Of a stretch of 64,000 bases of DNA, positions 52,521 through 61,037 are shown in pieces. Position 1 is the stretch's first letter; every line of letters begins with the position of its first letter. The notes under the pieces were generated by a model. It had not been told where the DNA came from, searched no databases, and worked only from the letters and a program-made list of their open reading frames with translations. The stretch covers positions 3,472,001 through 3,536,000 of the forward strand of contig NZ_CP074372.1 of NCBI RefSeq assembly GCF_018362995.1, given 5' to 3'. A program made the position numbers and the translations under genes. The DNA comes from Chryseobacterium indologenes (GTDB lineage Bacteria > Bacteroidota > Bacteroidia > Flavobacteriales > Weeksellaceae).

Positions 52521-52647
52521 ATGAATCAATTGATAAAATTCATCAAAACAATATTTTATCTTTGTACCGGAAACAGTAGAAAACAGATAAGCAAATTCTA
52601 GGTTTGCTGTTGAAATTTAAACTGTGCAAAAAATAAATGCTTAAAAA

Positions 52648-53619
52648 ATGACAGGAGGATTCAGAAAAAAGATCCGTCAGAAAAATGCGGAGAACAGTGG
52701 CTTCGGAACTAATGCCTCCGGAAGATTTATCAATAAAGATGGCCTTCCGAATGTTCAGAGAAGAGGAGTGAATGTTTTCAACAGGCTAAGCTGGTATCAT
52801 ACCATGCTGAATCTTTCTTCATTTCGCTTTATCTCTTATCTGGTCATAGCCTACATTCTGATCAATCTTCTTTTTGCAATGATCTATTACCTGATAGGGG
52901 TAGAACATCTTACCGGGATAGATAAAAGCGATCCGTTGAATGAATTTATCGACGTTTTTTTCTTCAGTTCCCAGACGTTTACAACAGTTGGATATGGAAG
53001 AATAGCTCCGGTGGGATTTTTGGCAAGTCTGGTGGCTACATTTGAGGCTTTTCTGGGATTGCTTACCTTTGCCATTGCAACGGGACTTTTTTACGGAAGA
53101 TTTTCAAGACCGAGAGCATATCTGAGATTTTCTGATATAGCAGTTATTGCCCCTTTTCAGGGATCTTCAGCGTTAATGTTCAGGCTGGCTCCTTATAAGA
53201 ATAATGCATTGACGGATGCAGACGTAATTGTATCTGTGGCCATTGAAGTGATAGAAAACGGAGTTGCAAAAAGTAATTTTTACAGGCTTACTACTCAGCT
53301 GAGTAAGATTAATACACTGGCTCTTAACTGGACTGTAGTACATAAAATAGATGAAAACTCTCCATTTTATGGTTTTTCTGAAGAAGACTTTAAAAATACC
53401 GACCTTGAACTTATTGTGCAGGTACGTGCATTTGATGAAGTATTTTCCAATACAGTAGTCCAGCGGTCGTCTTATACGACCAGAGAAATTGTGTATGGAG
53501 CTAAATTTGTCCCTATGTACTATCCTAACAAAGAAAATCTCTCAACGGTTCTGGATCTGGATAAAATAAATGAATATAAGAAAGAAAAACTTCCGGATTC
53601 AGCTGGAAATAATGAATAA
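52648..53619 (+). CDS. Inward-rectifier (KirBac-type) potassium channel
   Basis: The 323-residue protein has a slide helix, two membrane helices flanking the selectivity filter TTVGYGRIAP, and a C-terminal immunoglobulin-like cytoplasmic domain from about residue 155 (RFSDIAVIAPFQG, LMFRLA, TRE IVYGAKF region). All these match prokaryotic Kir channels. A -7 box TATCTTTG lies at 52557-52564 upstream. It is divergent from the truncated haemoglobin gene and is followed directly by the YkgJ-type gene. Confidence 0.94.
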   Translation: MTGGFRKKIRQKNAENSGFGTNASGRFINKDGLPNVQRRGVNVFNRLSWYHTMLNLSSFRFISYLVIAYILINLLFAMIYYLIGVEHLTGIDKSDPLNEFIDVFFFSSQTFTTVGYGRIAPVGFLASLVATFEAFLGLLTFAIATGLFYGRFSRPRAYLRFSDIAVIAPFQGSSALMFRLAPYKNNALTDADVIVSVAIEVIENGVAKSNFYRLTTQLSKINTLALNWTVVHKIDENSPFYGFSEEDFKNTDLELIVQVRAFDEVFSNTVVQRSSYTTREIVYGAKFVPMYYPNKENLSTVLDLDKINEYKKEKLPDSAGNNE

Positions 53620-54108
53620 ATGGATTTAGATTTTTATAAAAAACAAGCAATACAGAAGCAGAAGGAGCATAAGAAATTTCTGGACGGATTGAAGAAAAAA
53701 CCGCCCAAAAACCTCGATTATATTGTGCAGGAAACCCATGATGAAGTTTTTGATGAAATAGACTGTTTACAATGTGCCAATTGCTGCAAAACAACCGGTC
53801 CTTTGTATACCGAAAAGGATATTGAGCGTATTGCCAAACATCTACGGATGAAATCTGCAGATTTTGAAGCAAAGTTTTTAAGAGTAGACGAAGACAATGA
53901 TAAAGTACTGCAAAATCTTCCCTGCTATTTCCTGAACAGTGACAATACCTGTTCTATCTATGAAGTAAGGCCAAAAGCCTGCCGGGAATATCCTCATACA
54001 GACCGTAAAAAGATCTACCAGATTAATAATTTGATGCTGAAAAATACAGTGATCTGCCCGGCCGCCTTTGAATTCGTAGAAAAAATGATGAAGAATATAG
54101 CGAAGTAG
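53620..54108 (+). CDS. YkgJ-family cysteine-cluster protein
   Basis: This 162-residue cytoplasmic protein has the YkgJ (CxxCxxCC) zinc/iron-chelating motif CLQCANCCKTTGP near residue 49, with further Cys in LPCYFLNSDNTCSIYEVRPKAC and a final Cys near VICPAAFEF. It starts right after the Kir channel stop, so the two are probably co-translated. The function of the family is unknown. Confidence 0.9.
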   Translation: MDLDFYKKQAIQKQKEHKKFLDGLKKKPPKNLDYIVQETHDEVFDEIDCLQCANCCKTTGPLYTEKDIERIAKHLRMKSADFEAKFLRVDEDNDKVLQNLPCYFLNSDNTCSIYEVRPKACREYPHTDRKKIYQINNLMLKNTVICPAAFEFVEKMMKNIAK

Positions 54109-54114
54109 CTCTAA

Positions 54115-54230
54115 AAGATAGAAGCAGGAAGATGGGAGAGAGAAGTTATTACATTAGCGAAGTGATGGTTCAATTGTGATGAATTTCCAGCTTCAAACTT
54201 CGGTGCTCCAGTTAAATTCGTTAGAATTAT
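54115..54230. repeat. Possible dispersed intergenic repeat
   Basis: A purine-rich block (AAGATAGAAGCAGGAAGATG start) and a pyrimidine-rich block (TTTCCAGCTTCAAACTTC) about 75 nt later are partial complements. From memory, similar paired blocks recur between genes in Chryseobacterium. No second copy occurs in this window. Confidence 0.3.
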
Positions 54231-54340
54231 TTTTTGCAAATTCCTCTTAAATAATTATAAAGTACGTTAAATAAGCTTATTACACATAATTTTATAAATG
54301 ATGCTTCGTTTAAGTTAAACAATCATTTAAATATTACATT

Positions 54341-54643
54341 ATGAAAAAGTTATTTTTAACGGCAGCGTTTACATTAGTCGGAGTAATCGCAGTATCAGCA
54401 CAATCAACAACACAAAAGCCGGCCGATACTTCTACTAATAACCCAACGACAACTCAAACACAACAACCGAATACACAGACTACAAGTCCTTCGGATCCAA
54501 AGACTCAACAGGAAAAAACACCTGCTACTACAACGGAAACTGCTCCTGCAACTGACCCAACCGTAAGTACAACACCTACAGATGCTACTAAACCTGCGGA
54601 TGCACCAAAAGAAGAAAAGAAAGACAAAAAGAAAAAAAAGTAA
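54341..54643 (+). CDS. Secreted low-complexity Thr/Pro/Gln-rich protein
   Basis: The 100-residue protein has a signal peptide ending AVSAQ near residue 21, then a disordered stretch made of Thr, Pro, Gln, Ala and Asp, and a strongly basic end (EEKKDKKKKK). No folded domain is apparent. It has its own terminator and an A-rich leader, so expression is likely. Function unknown; similar small proteins are common in the genus. Confidence 0.75.
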   Translation: MKKLFLTAAFTLVGVIAVSAQSTTQKPADTSTNNPTTTQTQQPNTQTTSPSDPKTQQEKTPATTTETAPATDPTVSTTPTDATKPADAPKEEKKDKKKKK

Positions 54644-54668
54644 AATCGCTTTAGCAAACACTAGTCGG

Positions 54669-54702
54669 AATCCTGAAATCTTGTATTTCAGGATTTTTTT
54701 TG
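54669..54702 (+). terminator. Terminator after low-complexity secreted protein
   Basis: AATCCTGAAAT (54669-54679) pairs with ATTTCAGGATT (54685-54695) and is followed by a long T-run. Confidence 0.88.
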
Positions 54703-55056
54703 TTCAATTTCCTCTACTTTGAACCGGACAATCTTATTGACTAAGTCCAGCGGGAGATCACCAGAAATCGGAAACTGCACAGCTCCTTTGGAAAACGTAT
54801 ATTTTCTTTCCTTAAAATCTGTTTCAAAATTACGGATTCCTTCAGCTCCGGGATAAAAGCCAATGTGTTTTTTATACGCGGCAAAATAAACCAAAGGTTT
54901 TCCTTTGTACCTGAAAGCCGGCATCTGATATCCAATATATTCTTCCAGATCAGGAACCTGTGAATGGATGGCTTGTCTCAGTTCAAGCAGCTTTTCCTGT
55001 ACTTCTATCGGGAACAGAAGAATATATTCATCAATATTTTTAAAAGTGTTTTTCAT
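54688..55056 (-). CDS. DUF1801 (YdhG/Fra-like) protein
   Basis: This 122-residue protein belongs to the DUF1801/YdhG family, with YIGYQMPAFRYKGKPLVYFAAYKKHIGFYPG and KGAVQFPISGDLPLDLVNKIV as signatures (read around residues 35-110). Some relatives act as frataxin-like iron chaperones. I chose ATG 55054-55056 (MKNTFKNIDEY); the longer in-frame version to 55194 runs over two terminator hairpins. Confidence 0.88.
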   Translation of the reverse strand: MKNTFKNIDEYILLFPIEVQEKLLELRQAIHSQVPDLEEYIGYQMPAFRYKGKPLVYFAAYKKHIGFYPGAEGIRNFETDFKERKYTFSKGAVQFPISGDLPLDLVNKIVRFKVEEIEQKKS

Positions 55057-55071
55057 ACTATAAAAATAAAA

Positions 55072-55096
55072 AAAGCGCTGCATATAGCAGCGCTTT
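55072..55096. terminator. Hairpin between DUF1801 gene and gdhA
   Basis: AAAGCGCTGC (55072-55081) pairs with GCAGCGCTTT (55087-55096). Confidence 0.7.
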
Positions 55097-55146
55097 CTCC
55101 TTTCACTTTTTACTTTTTTCCCATTATCCCGGGAACAGGCTATATC

Positions 55147-55180
55147 AAAAAAGGTCGGGAATTTTTCCCAACCTTTATTT
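55147..55180 (-). terminator. Terminator of gdhA
   Basis: On the minus strand AAAGGTTGGGAA pairs with TTCCCGACCTTT (one wobble) and is followed by a T-run, just after the gdhA stop. Confidence 0.85.
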
Positions 55181-55186
55181 TTTCTG

Positions 55187-56545
55187 TTACACAACTCCTT
55201 GAGCTAGCATTGCTTCTGCTACTTTTACGAAGCCGGCAATATTTGCACCTTTTACGTAGTTTACATAACCGTCTTCGTCTTTTCCGTAGTCTCTACAAGC
55301 TTTGTGAATACCAATCATGATTTCCTTTAATCTTGCATCAACTTCTTCAGAAGTCCAGTTAAGACGGATAGAGTTCTGAGTCATCTCTAATCCTGATGTA
55401 GCAACACCTCCAGCGTTGGAAGCTTTACCAGGAGAGAATAATACTTTATTATCTAAGAAATAGTTGATTGCATCTAGTGTAGAAGGCATGTTAGCCGCTT
55501 CAGTTACACAAACACATCCGTTTTCAACTAATTTTCTTGCATCATCTAAATCTAATTCATTTTGAGTTGCAGAAGGGAACGCAACGTCACACTTCACATC
55601 CCAAGGACGTTTTCCAGCGTGGAATTCAGCAGAAGGATATTTTTTAGCATAATCTTCAGCTCTGTTATTTCCTGAAGATCTAAGCTCTAATAAATAATCG
55701 ATCTTTTCTCCGCTGATACCATCTTTATCATAGATGTATCCATCTGGTCCAGAGATTGTTACTACTTTAGCACCTAGTTCAGTTGCTTTTTTGATAACTC
55801 CCCATGCTACGTTTCCGAAACCTGATACAGTTACTGTTTTACCTTCGAAGTTTTGTCCGATAGTCTTAAGCATCTGCTCAGCAAAATATACTACACCGTA
55901 TCCTGTAGCTTCAGGACGGATTAATGAACCTCCGTAAGCAAGACCTTTTCCAGTAAGAACTCCGGTAAACTCGTTTCTGATTTTCTTGTACTGTCCGAAT
56001 AAATACCCGATTTCTCTTGCTCCAACACCGATATCTCCTGCAGGTACGTCTGTTTCAGGACCGATGTGCTTGCATAATTCTGTCATGAAAGCCTGGCAGA
56101 AACGCATTACTTCCATGTCAGATTTACCTTGTGGGTCGAAATCTGAACCTCCTTTACCACCTCCCATTGGAAGAGTTGTCAAAGAGTTTTTGAATACTTG
56201 TTCAAAAGCTAAGAACTTAAGAACTGATAAGTTTACAGTAGGGTGGAAACGGATTCCTCCTTTGTATGGCCCAATTGCAGAGTTCATTTGAATTCTGAAA
56301 CCTCTGTTAACCTGAATTTCTCCTTTGTCATCAACCCATGGAACTCTGAAAATAATAATTCTTTCAGCTTCAGCCATTCTTTCAAGCAGCTTCATTCCGG
56401 TGTATTCTTTTTTAGTAGCAATGAATGGAATTACAGTTACGGCAACTTCTTTTACAGCCTGTAAGAACTCCGGTTCGTTAGGATTTTTTGCTTCAATTTT
56501 TGCAATAAACTCTTGGATTTTCTGGTCAATATTATATTGTTCCAT
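55187..56545 (-). CDS. gdhA: Glutamate dehydrogenase (NADP-dependent type)
   Basis: The 452-residue hexameric-type enzyme has the substrate-binding region YKGGIRFHPTVN, catalytic Lys in LPMGGGKGGSDFDP and the cofactor Rossmann motif VTVSGFGNVAWG near residue 235. It interconverts 2-oxoglutarate plus ammonia and glutamate. Length and motif pattern match bacterial NADP-specific GDH, so the cofactor choice follows the family. It is monocistronic with its own consensus promoter and terminator. Confidence 0.95.
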   Translation of the reverse strand: MEQYNIDQKIQEFIAKIEAKNPNEPEFLQAVKEVAVTVIPFIATKKEYTGMKLLERMAEAERIIIFRVPWVDDKGEIQVNRGFRIQMNSAIGPYKGGIRFHPTVNLSVLKFLAFEQVFKNSLTTLPMGGGKGGSDFDPQGKSDMEVMRFCQAFMTELCKHIGPETDVPAGDIGVGAREIGYLFGQYKKIRNEFTGVLTGKGLAYGGSLIRPEATGYGVVYFAEQMLKTIGQNFEGKTVTVSGFGNVAWGVIKKATELGAKVVTISGPDGYIYDKDGISGEKIDYLLELRSSGNNRAEDYAKKYPSAEFHAGKRPWDVKCDVAFPSATQNELDLDDARKLVENGCVCVTEAANMPSTLDAINYFLDNKVLFSPGKASNAGGVATSGLEMTQNSIRLNWTSEEVDARLKEIMIGIHKACRDYGKDEDGYVNYVKGANIAGFVKVAEAMLAQGVV

Positions 56546-56571
56546 ATATTAAGGTTGAATATTATTGTCAA

Positions 56572-56601
56572 CAAATTTAATTTTTTTTTCAAGATTCACA
56601 A
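56572..56601 (-). promoter_or_regulatory. Consensus promoter of gdhA
   Basis: On the minus strand TTG (56601-56599), exactly 19 bp, TAAATTTG (56579-56572). The start codon lies 26 bp downstream of the -7 box. Confidence 0.8.
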
Positions 56602-56735
56602 CACTGTATTTCAACATTGTTAAAAATTAAATAATAATGTTTCGTAATATTATTAAATTAATAATTTGCGATCAAATTTTATTAAAAATGAAATGTTATG
56701 TGTGAAATAATGCAATATTAAGAAATCATTAAATC

Positions 56736-57860
56736 TTAAATTGCGATGAATTGCCTCCCGGAAAATGATTTTACTTTCCCTAAAAGTTCCAATTCCAAAA
56801 TTATTGGTAAGATTTTGTGAGTAGGAAGCTCAATTTTCTGGGACAGATCATCCAAAGAAATCTGAGGCTGGTCTTTAATGGATTTATATATTAAATATTG
56901 ATTATCAGAAAGTTGTATTGTGGTCTCACTATAAGGAAATAACTCTTCAATTTTTTCTTTAGGAGCATTAAATCCCAGCATACCGATAAGATCTTTTATG
57001 GTAGAAATAGCTGTTGCTTTATTATGGAAAATCAGTTGATTACATCCCTGGCTGCAGAGATCTGTAATTTTTCCGGGAAGAGCGAAAACATCCCGGTTAT
57101 AATCATTGGCAAAAGCGGCCGTGCTTACAGATCCTCCTCCAAAACCGGTTTCCACCACAATGGTTGCCGGAGATATCCCTGCTACAATTCTATTTCTCTG
57201 GATGAAGTTTTCACGGTCTGGTTTTTTAGAAGAACTGAACTCCGTGATTAATGCTCCTCCTTCCTGAAGAATTTTCTCGGAAAGTTTCCTGTTTTTTGCC
57301 GGATATAAATATTGAAAGCCATGTGCAAGAACTCCTATTGTAGGTTTCTGATGAGAGATAGACTGCTCATGAACCTCTTTGTCAACTCCCAGAGCAAGTC
57401 CGCTTACTGATAAATAAGTAGAAGACTGAGAGGCTTCAAAGAAGTCTTCAATAAACTGTCGGCCATACGATGTCATATTTCTGGTTCCGACAATGCTTAC
57501 TTTGGAAACTGAATCATCAATGTTTCCTTTTTGATAAAGAATAGCAGGAGCATCATTACATTCATTGAGGAGAAAAGGTGTCTCACCAAGATGTTTCAGC
57601 CTGATCTGAATATTATTCTTTTCGCAAAAATTTAATTCTTCTTCTGCGAATTCCAAATGATTGTCATTCCCAATGTCTGAAACTGTTTTTTGTCCTATGC
57701 CTTCCAGCTTTTTATATTCTTTCTTTGCCCTTTTCCATGCTTCCTGGGCACTTCCAAAAGTACGGACAAGTTTATGAAAATGAATGTCGCCTATCTGGCT
57801 GCACTCGCGGAGGGCGATTGCATATAAGTATTCTTCGGAAATCATGTGTGTTTTTTTCAA
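56736..57860 (-). CDS. dprA: DNA-processing protein DprA
   Basis: The 374-residue protein has an N-terminal helical domain, the Rossmann-like DprA core with SIVGTRNMTSYGR, SGLALGVDKEVHEQS, LAHGFQYLYPAKNRKL and FIQRNRIVAGISPATIVVE, and a C-terminal winged-helix DML1-like domain. DprA loads RecA on incoming single-stranded DNA during transformation. The rhomboid gene lies 17 nt upstream on the same strand, so they likely share a transcript. Confidence 0.95.
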   Translation of the reverse strand: MKKTHMISEEYLYAIALRECSQIGDIHFHKLVRTFGSAQEAWKRAKKEYKKLEGIGQKTVSDIGNDNHLEFAEEELNFCEKNNIQIRLKHLGETPFLLNECNDAPAILYQKGNIDDSVSKVSIVGTRNMTSYGRQFIEDFFEASQSSTYLSVSGLALGVDKEVHEQSISHQKPTIGVLAHGFQYLYPAKNRKLSEKILQEGGALITEFSSSKKPDRENFIQRNRIVAGISPATIVVETGFGGGSVSTAAFANDYNRDVFALPGKITDLCSQGCNQLIFHNKATAISTIKDLIGMLGFNAPKEKIEELFPYSETTIQLSDNQYLIYKSIKDQPQISLDDLSQKIELPTHKILPIILELELLGKVKSFSGRQFIAI

Positions 57861-57877
57861 ATGTAGTGAATTAAGTG

Positions 57878-58645
57878 TTATCTTTTCCTTAATTCATCCA
57901 AATGATCCCAGATATCATCTCTTTTTTTATAAGGGAGCTCCATGAAATCTTCAGGATGGTTTTCCTTGTATTCCTGCCACAGTTTATCATCCTTTTCACT
58001 ATAATAATTAGGGAATTCCCAAATGAACTTTTTCTTCTTTTCTCCAACATTTTTGAAGGCAAATGCAATTATACTTCCGACTACGGCTCCTGAAAGATGG
58101 GCCTGCCATGAAATTTTACTCGGCTCCTGCATGTTATAAAACAGCTCTTCCGGCAGCATTCCCCAGACTAAGCTTCCATAATACAGGACAACAAGCATTG
58201 AAATGGTCAGGAGCTTTGTATTCCATTTAAATACACCGCTGAAGAAAAGGAAGAAGGCCAGGACATACACCACACCACTGGCTCCGATTGTACATGTGTA
58301 CATATATTCGCCGGAGAGAATGTCAATAGGAGGGAGAAGCCACACTAAAAGCCCTGTTGCCAGCCAGCCAATAATAAAAACTTTGTTCGCAACCACAGGA
58401 TAAAACTGATAAAGCAAAAACATAAGTGCAGCTATTGGAATAGAGTTTCCTATAATATGATCAATATTTCCATGCAAAAGAGGAGATGTGACTATGCCGA
58501 GCAGCCCTTCAGGCAAAAGTGGAATGATCGCTCCAAAGCAGCTTTGAAAAAAGCCCTGCATTTGTAAGAAATACCCGAACCACATCGCAGAAAGCATCAG
58601 CAAAGGGTATATAATCGCTCTTTTGGAAATTGCATTTTTAAACAT
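57878..58645 (-). CDS. Rhomboid-family intramembrane serine protease
   Basis: The 255-residue protein has about six membrane helices with catalytic Ser in TIGASGVVYVL (helix 4) and His in QAHLSGAVVGS (helix 6), plus the family HGNIDHIIGNS motif in helix 2. The ~45-residue C-terminal tail is charged and cytoplasmic (KFIWEFPNYYSEKDDKLW). It should cleave transmembrane substrates, which are not identifiable here. It is the first gene of a pair with dprA. Confidence 0.93.
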   Translation of the reverse strand: MFKNAISKRAIIYPLLMLSAMWFGYFLQMQGFFQSCFGAIIPLLPEGLLGIVTSPLLHGNIDHIIGNSIPIAALMFLLYQFYPVVANKVFIIGWLATGLLVWLLPPIDILSGEYMYTCTIGASGVVYVLAFFLFFSGVFKWNTKLLTISMLVVLYYGSLVWGMLPEELFYNMQEPSKISWQAHLSGAVVGSIIAFAFKNVGEKKKKFIWEFPNYYSEKDDKLWQEYKENHPEDFMELPYKKRDDIWDHLDELRKR

Positions 58646-58890
58646 GAGGATTTTACGTCAAATCAAAAGCCAATGATAAATTTCGGAAAATTTGTCGATG
58701 AATCAATTTCTACTTATCTGATTTTAAGACAAAAGGTATCAAATTTATTTTTAAACTTATTATTTGGCATTGATTTTATTGAGATATCTTATTGTTAAGG
58801 AATTAAACTTTATGAATTAGCATTCTTTAAGCTGAATTTATCTTTAAAAAAAATTATATTAATACTTTTGCAGTGAAAATTATTTGAGTA

Positions 58891-59817
58891 ATGAAGAAGT
58901 TTTTATTGATTCTTTCCTTTTTTATGGGGATTTATGCAAGTGCACAAGAAGAATTGAAGAAAGATTCTGTTGTGGTAGACACAGTAAAATACTGGTCAGT
59001 GATAGGAAAAAACACATTAATGATCAATCAGGCTGCCTTTTCAAACTGGGTAGGAGGTGGAGCCAACAACGTAGGATGGCTTGCAGGGATCAATTACAAT
59101 CTCACGTATGAAAAAGACAATGACCTATGGGAGAATATCATTATCCTAGGGTATGGACAAAATGATACTAAAGGATTAGGAATAAGAAAAACGCAGGACG
59201 TTATCAATGTTTCTACCAATTATGGGCGAAAATTCTCAAAAAGCTGGTATTTTTCTATGGGTGCGGGATTACAATCACAGTTTGCGGCAGGATATGAAGA
59301 CGGGAATAATCCTGAAGCCAAAAAGATCTCAAATTTTATGGCCCCAGGTTACCTGAACGTCGGGATGGGTATCACCTATAGACCGAATGAAGATCTGACG
59401 GTAACTTTGCGTCCTACCAACGCCAGGTGGACCTTTGTATTGGATAAAGACCTTCAGACAGCAGGAAGTTATGGTTTGAAAAGTGATGGTGATTCTTCTT
59501 TATTGCAGTTCGGTTTCCTGGGAACGGCAATTTATAAATTGAAAATAATGGAAGATATCTATCTGACGAATACGGCTTCGGTTTTCTCGAATTACCTTGA
59601 CCGTCCGGACAGATTGGTTCTTGCTTACGGAGCTTTATTAAATCTTAAAGTCAACAAATATATTTCATCCAATGTGACCGTTGATTTGCTGTATGATCAC
59701 AACCAGATCGAAAAAACACAGCTGAAACAAACCCTTGGAATCGGATTCGCTTATACCATTGATAATGGCGTGAAACGCTCTGACCGTAAGGACAGCCAAT
59801 GGTGGATTAAAAAGTAA
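58891..59817 (+). CDS. DUF3078 protein, copy 1
   Basis: The 308-residue protein has a signal peptide ending ASAQ (residue 19) and a beta-rich outer-membrane-type domain with NQAAFSNWVGGGANNVG, the hallmark of DUF3078. A -7 box TACTTTTG lies at 58863-58870. It is followed by its paralogue in the same direction, sharing most of the sequence. DUF3078 proteins are widespread in Bacteroidota, probably outer-membrane barrels, with no known function. Confidence 0.9.
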   Translation: MKKFLLILSFFMGIYASAQEELKKDSVVVDTVKYWSVIGKNTLMINQAAFSNWVGGGANNVGWLAGINYNLTYEKDNDLWENIIILGYGQNDTKGLGIRKTQDVINVSTNYGRKFSKSWYFSMGAGLQSQFAAGYEDGNNPEAKKISNFMAPGYLNVGMGITYRPNEDLTVTLRPTNARWTFVLDKDLQTAGSYGLKSDGDSSLLQFGFLGTAIYKLKIMEDIYLTNTASVFSNYLDRPDRLVLAYGALLNLKVNKYISSNVTVDLLYDHNQIEKTQLKQTLGIGFAYTIDNGVKRSDRKDSQWWIKK

Positions 59818-59838
59818 TATAAGAAATCAATTTAATAG

Positions 59839-59868
59839 AAAAACACTTCAGAAATGAGGTGTTTTTTG
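59839..59868 (+). terminator. Terminator between DUF3078 copies
   Basis: AAAACACTTCA pairs with TGAGGTGTTTT (one wobble) with a GAAA loop and a T-run, so the two copies are transcribed separately. Confidence 0.85.
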
Positions 59869-59997
59869 CTTTTAAAATACTGTAGTTTTAAGTTGACTTA
59901 AGTTTGCGGTATAATATGAGGTGGTTTAAATGGTTTGTTTTCATTGTGTTATAAGCGGAAAATCAACTATGTTAAATTCATTTTAAAGTGAATTTTC

Positions 59998-60027
59998 TTC
60001 CGACGTAGATTATTATTTATACATTTG
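59998..60027 (+). promoter_or_regulatory. Promoter of DUF3078 copy 2
   Basis: TTC at 59998-60000 (one base off TTG), 19-bp spacer, TACATTTG at 60020-60027; the ATG follows 15 bp later. Confidence 0.65.
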
Positions 60028-60042
60028 TAATAAATCATTATT

Positions 60043-60966
60043 ATGAAAAAACTTTTATTGATCAGTTCCATTTCTTTTGGAGCGATAGCTTTGGCGCAGG
60101 AAACCAAAACAGATGCTCCGGCAGCAGATACCGTTAAAGCCTGGTCTATTCAGGGACAAAATACATTAATGCTTAATCAGGCTGCCTTTTCAAACTGGGT
60201 AGGAGGTGGAGCCAACAACGTAGGATGGCTTGCCGGTGTCAATTATAACTTGACGTATGAGAAAGGGAAAGATCTTTGGGAAAACATCATTATTCTGGGC
60301 TATGGGCAGAATAATACCCAGGGAACAGGAGTGAGAAAAACTCAGGATGTTATCAACCTTTCTACAAACTATGGTAGAAAATTTGCCGAAAGCTGGTATT
60401 TCTCGGCAGGAGCCGGGCTTCAGACTCAGTTTGCTCCGGGATATGAAGACGGGAACAATCCTGATGCTAAAAAGATCTCCAATTTCATGGCTCCGGGATA
60501 CCTGAATGTGGGGGCAGGGGTTACCTACCGTCCTAATGATAATCTGACCGTAACATTACGTCCTGCTAACGCGAGATGGACTTTTGTTTTAGATAAGGAT
60601 CTCCAGACTGCCGGGACGTACGGCCTTAAAAATGATGGTGATTCATCCCTTTTCCAGTTCGGTTTCCTTGGAACAGCCATTTATAAGATCAAAATCATGG
60701 AGAATATTAATCTGACGAATACAGCGTCTGTATTTTCAAATTACCTGGATCATCCTGATAGATTGGTATTGGCTTACGGAGCGGTCTTAAATATGAAGAT
60801 CAATAAATATATTTCGTCCAATATTACCCTAGATCTTTTGTATGACCACAATCAGATCTGGAAAACACAGCTGAAGCAGACGTTGGGTGTAGGACTGGCT
60901 TATAATTTTGATAGCGGTAAGAAACGTTCGGATAATAAGGATAACCAGGGCTGGTTAAAGAAATAA
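60043..60966 (+). CDS. DUF3078 protein, copy 2
   Basis: This 307-residue paralogue of the preceding gene has a signal peptide ending ALAQ (residue 19) and the same barrel-like domain. By eye most residues are identical, differing chiefly at the N-terminus and in scattered loop positions such as NNTQGTGVRKT versus NDTKGLGIRKT. It has its own promoter and terminator. A tandem duplication is evident; the two may be expressed under different conditions. Confidence 0.9.
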   Translation: MKKLLLISSISFGAIALAQETKTDAPAADTVKAWSIQGQNTLMLNQAAFSNWVGGGANNVGWLAGVNYNLTYEKGKDLWENIIILGYGQNNTQGTGVRKTQDVINLSTNYGRKFAESWYFSAGAGLQTQFAPGYEDGNNPDAKKISNFMAPGYLNVGAGVTYRPNDNLTVTLRPANARWTFVLDKDLQTAGTYGLKNDGDSSLFQFGFLGTAIYKIKIMENINLTNTASVFSNYLDHPDRLVLAYGAVLNMKINKYISSNITLDLLYDHNQIWKTQLKQTLGVGLAYNFDSGKKRSDNKDNQGWLKK

Positions 60967-60989
60967 ACGGAATAATCCGTAAGAAATAA

Positions 60990-61016
60990 AAAAGCACTTC
61001 AAAAAGAAGTGCTTTT
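60990..61016. terminator. Convergent terminator hairpin
   Basis: AAAAGCACTTC pairs with GAAGTGCTTTT around an AAAAA loop, suited to serve both the DUF3078 gene and sufD from either side. Confidence 0.85.
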
Positions 61017-61037
61017 GTGTATCAATATATATAAGTC

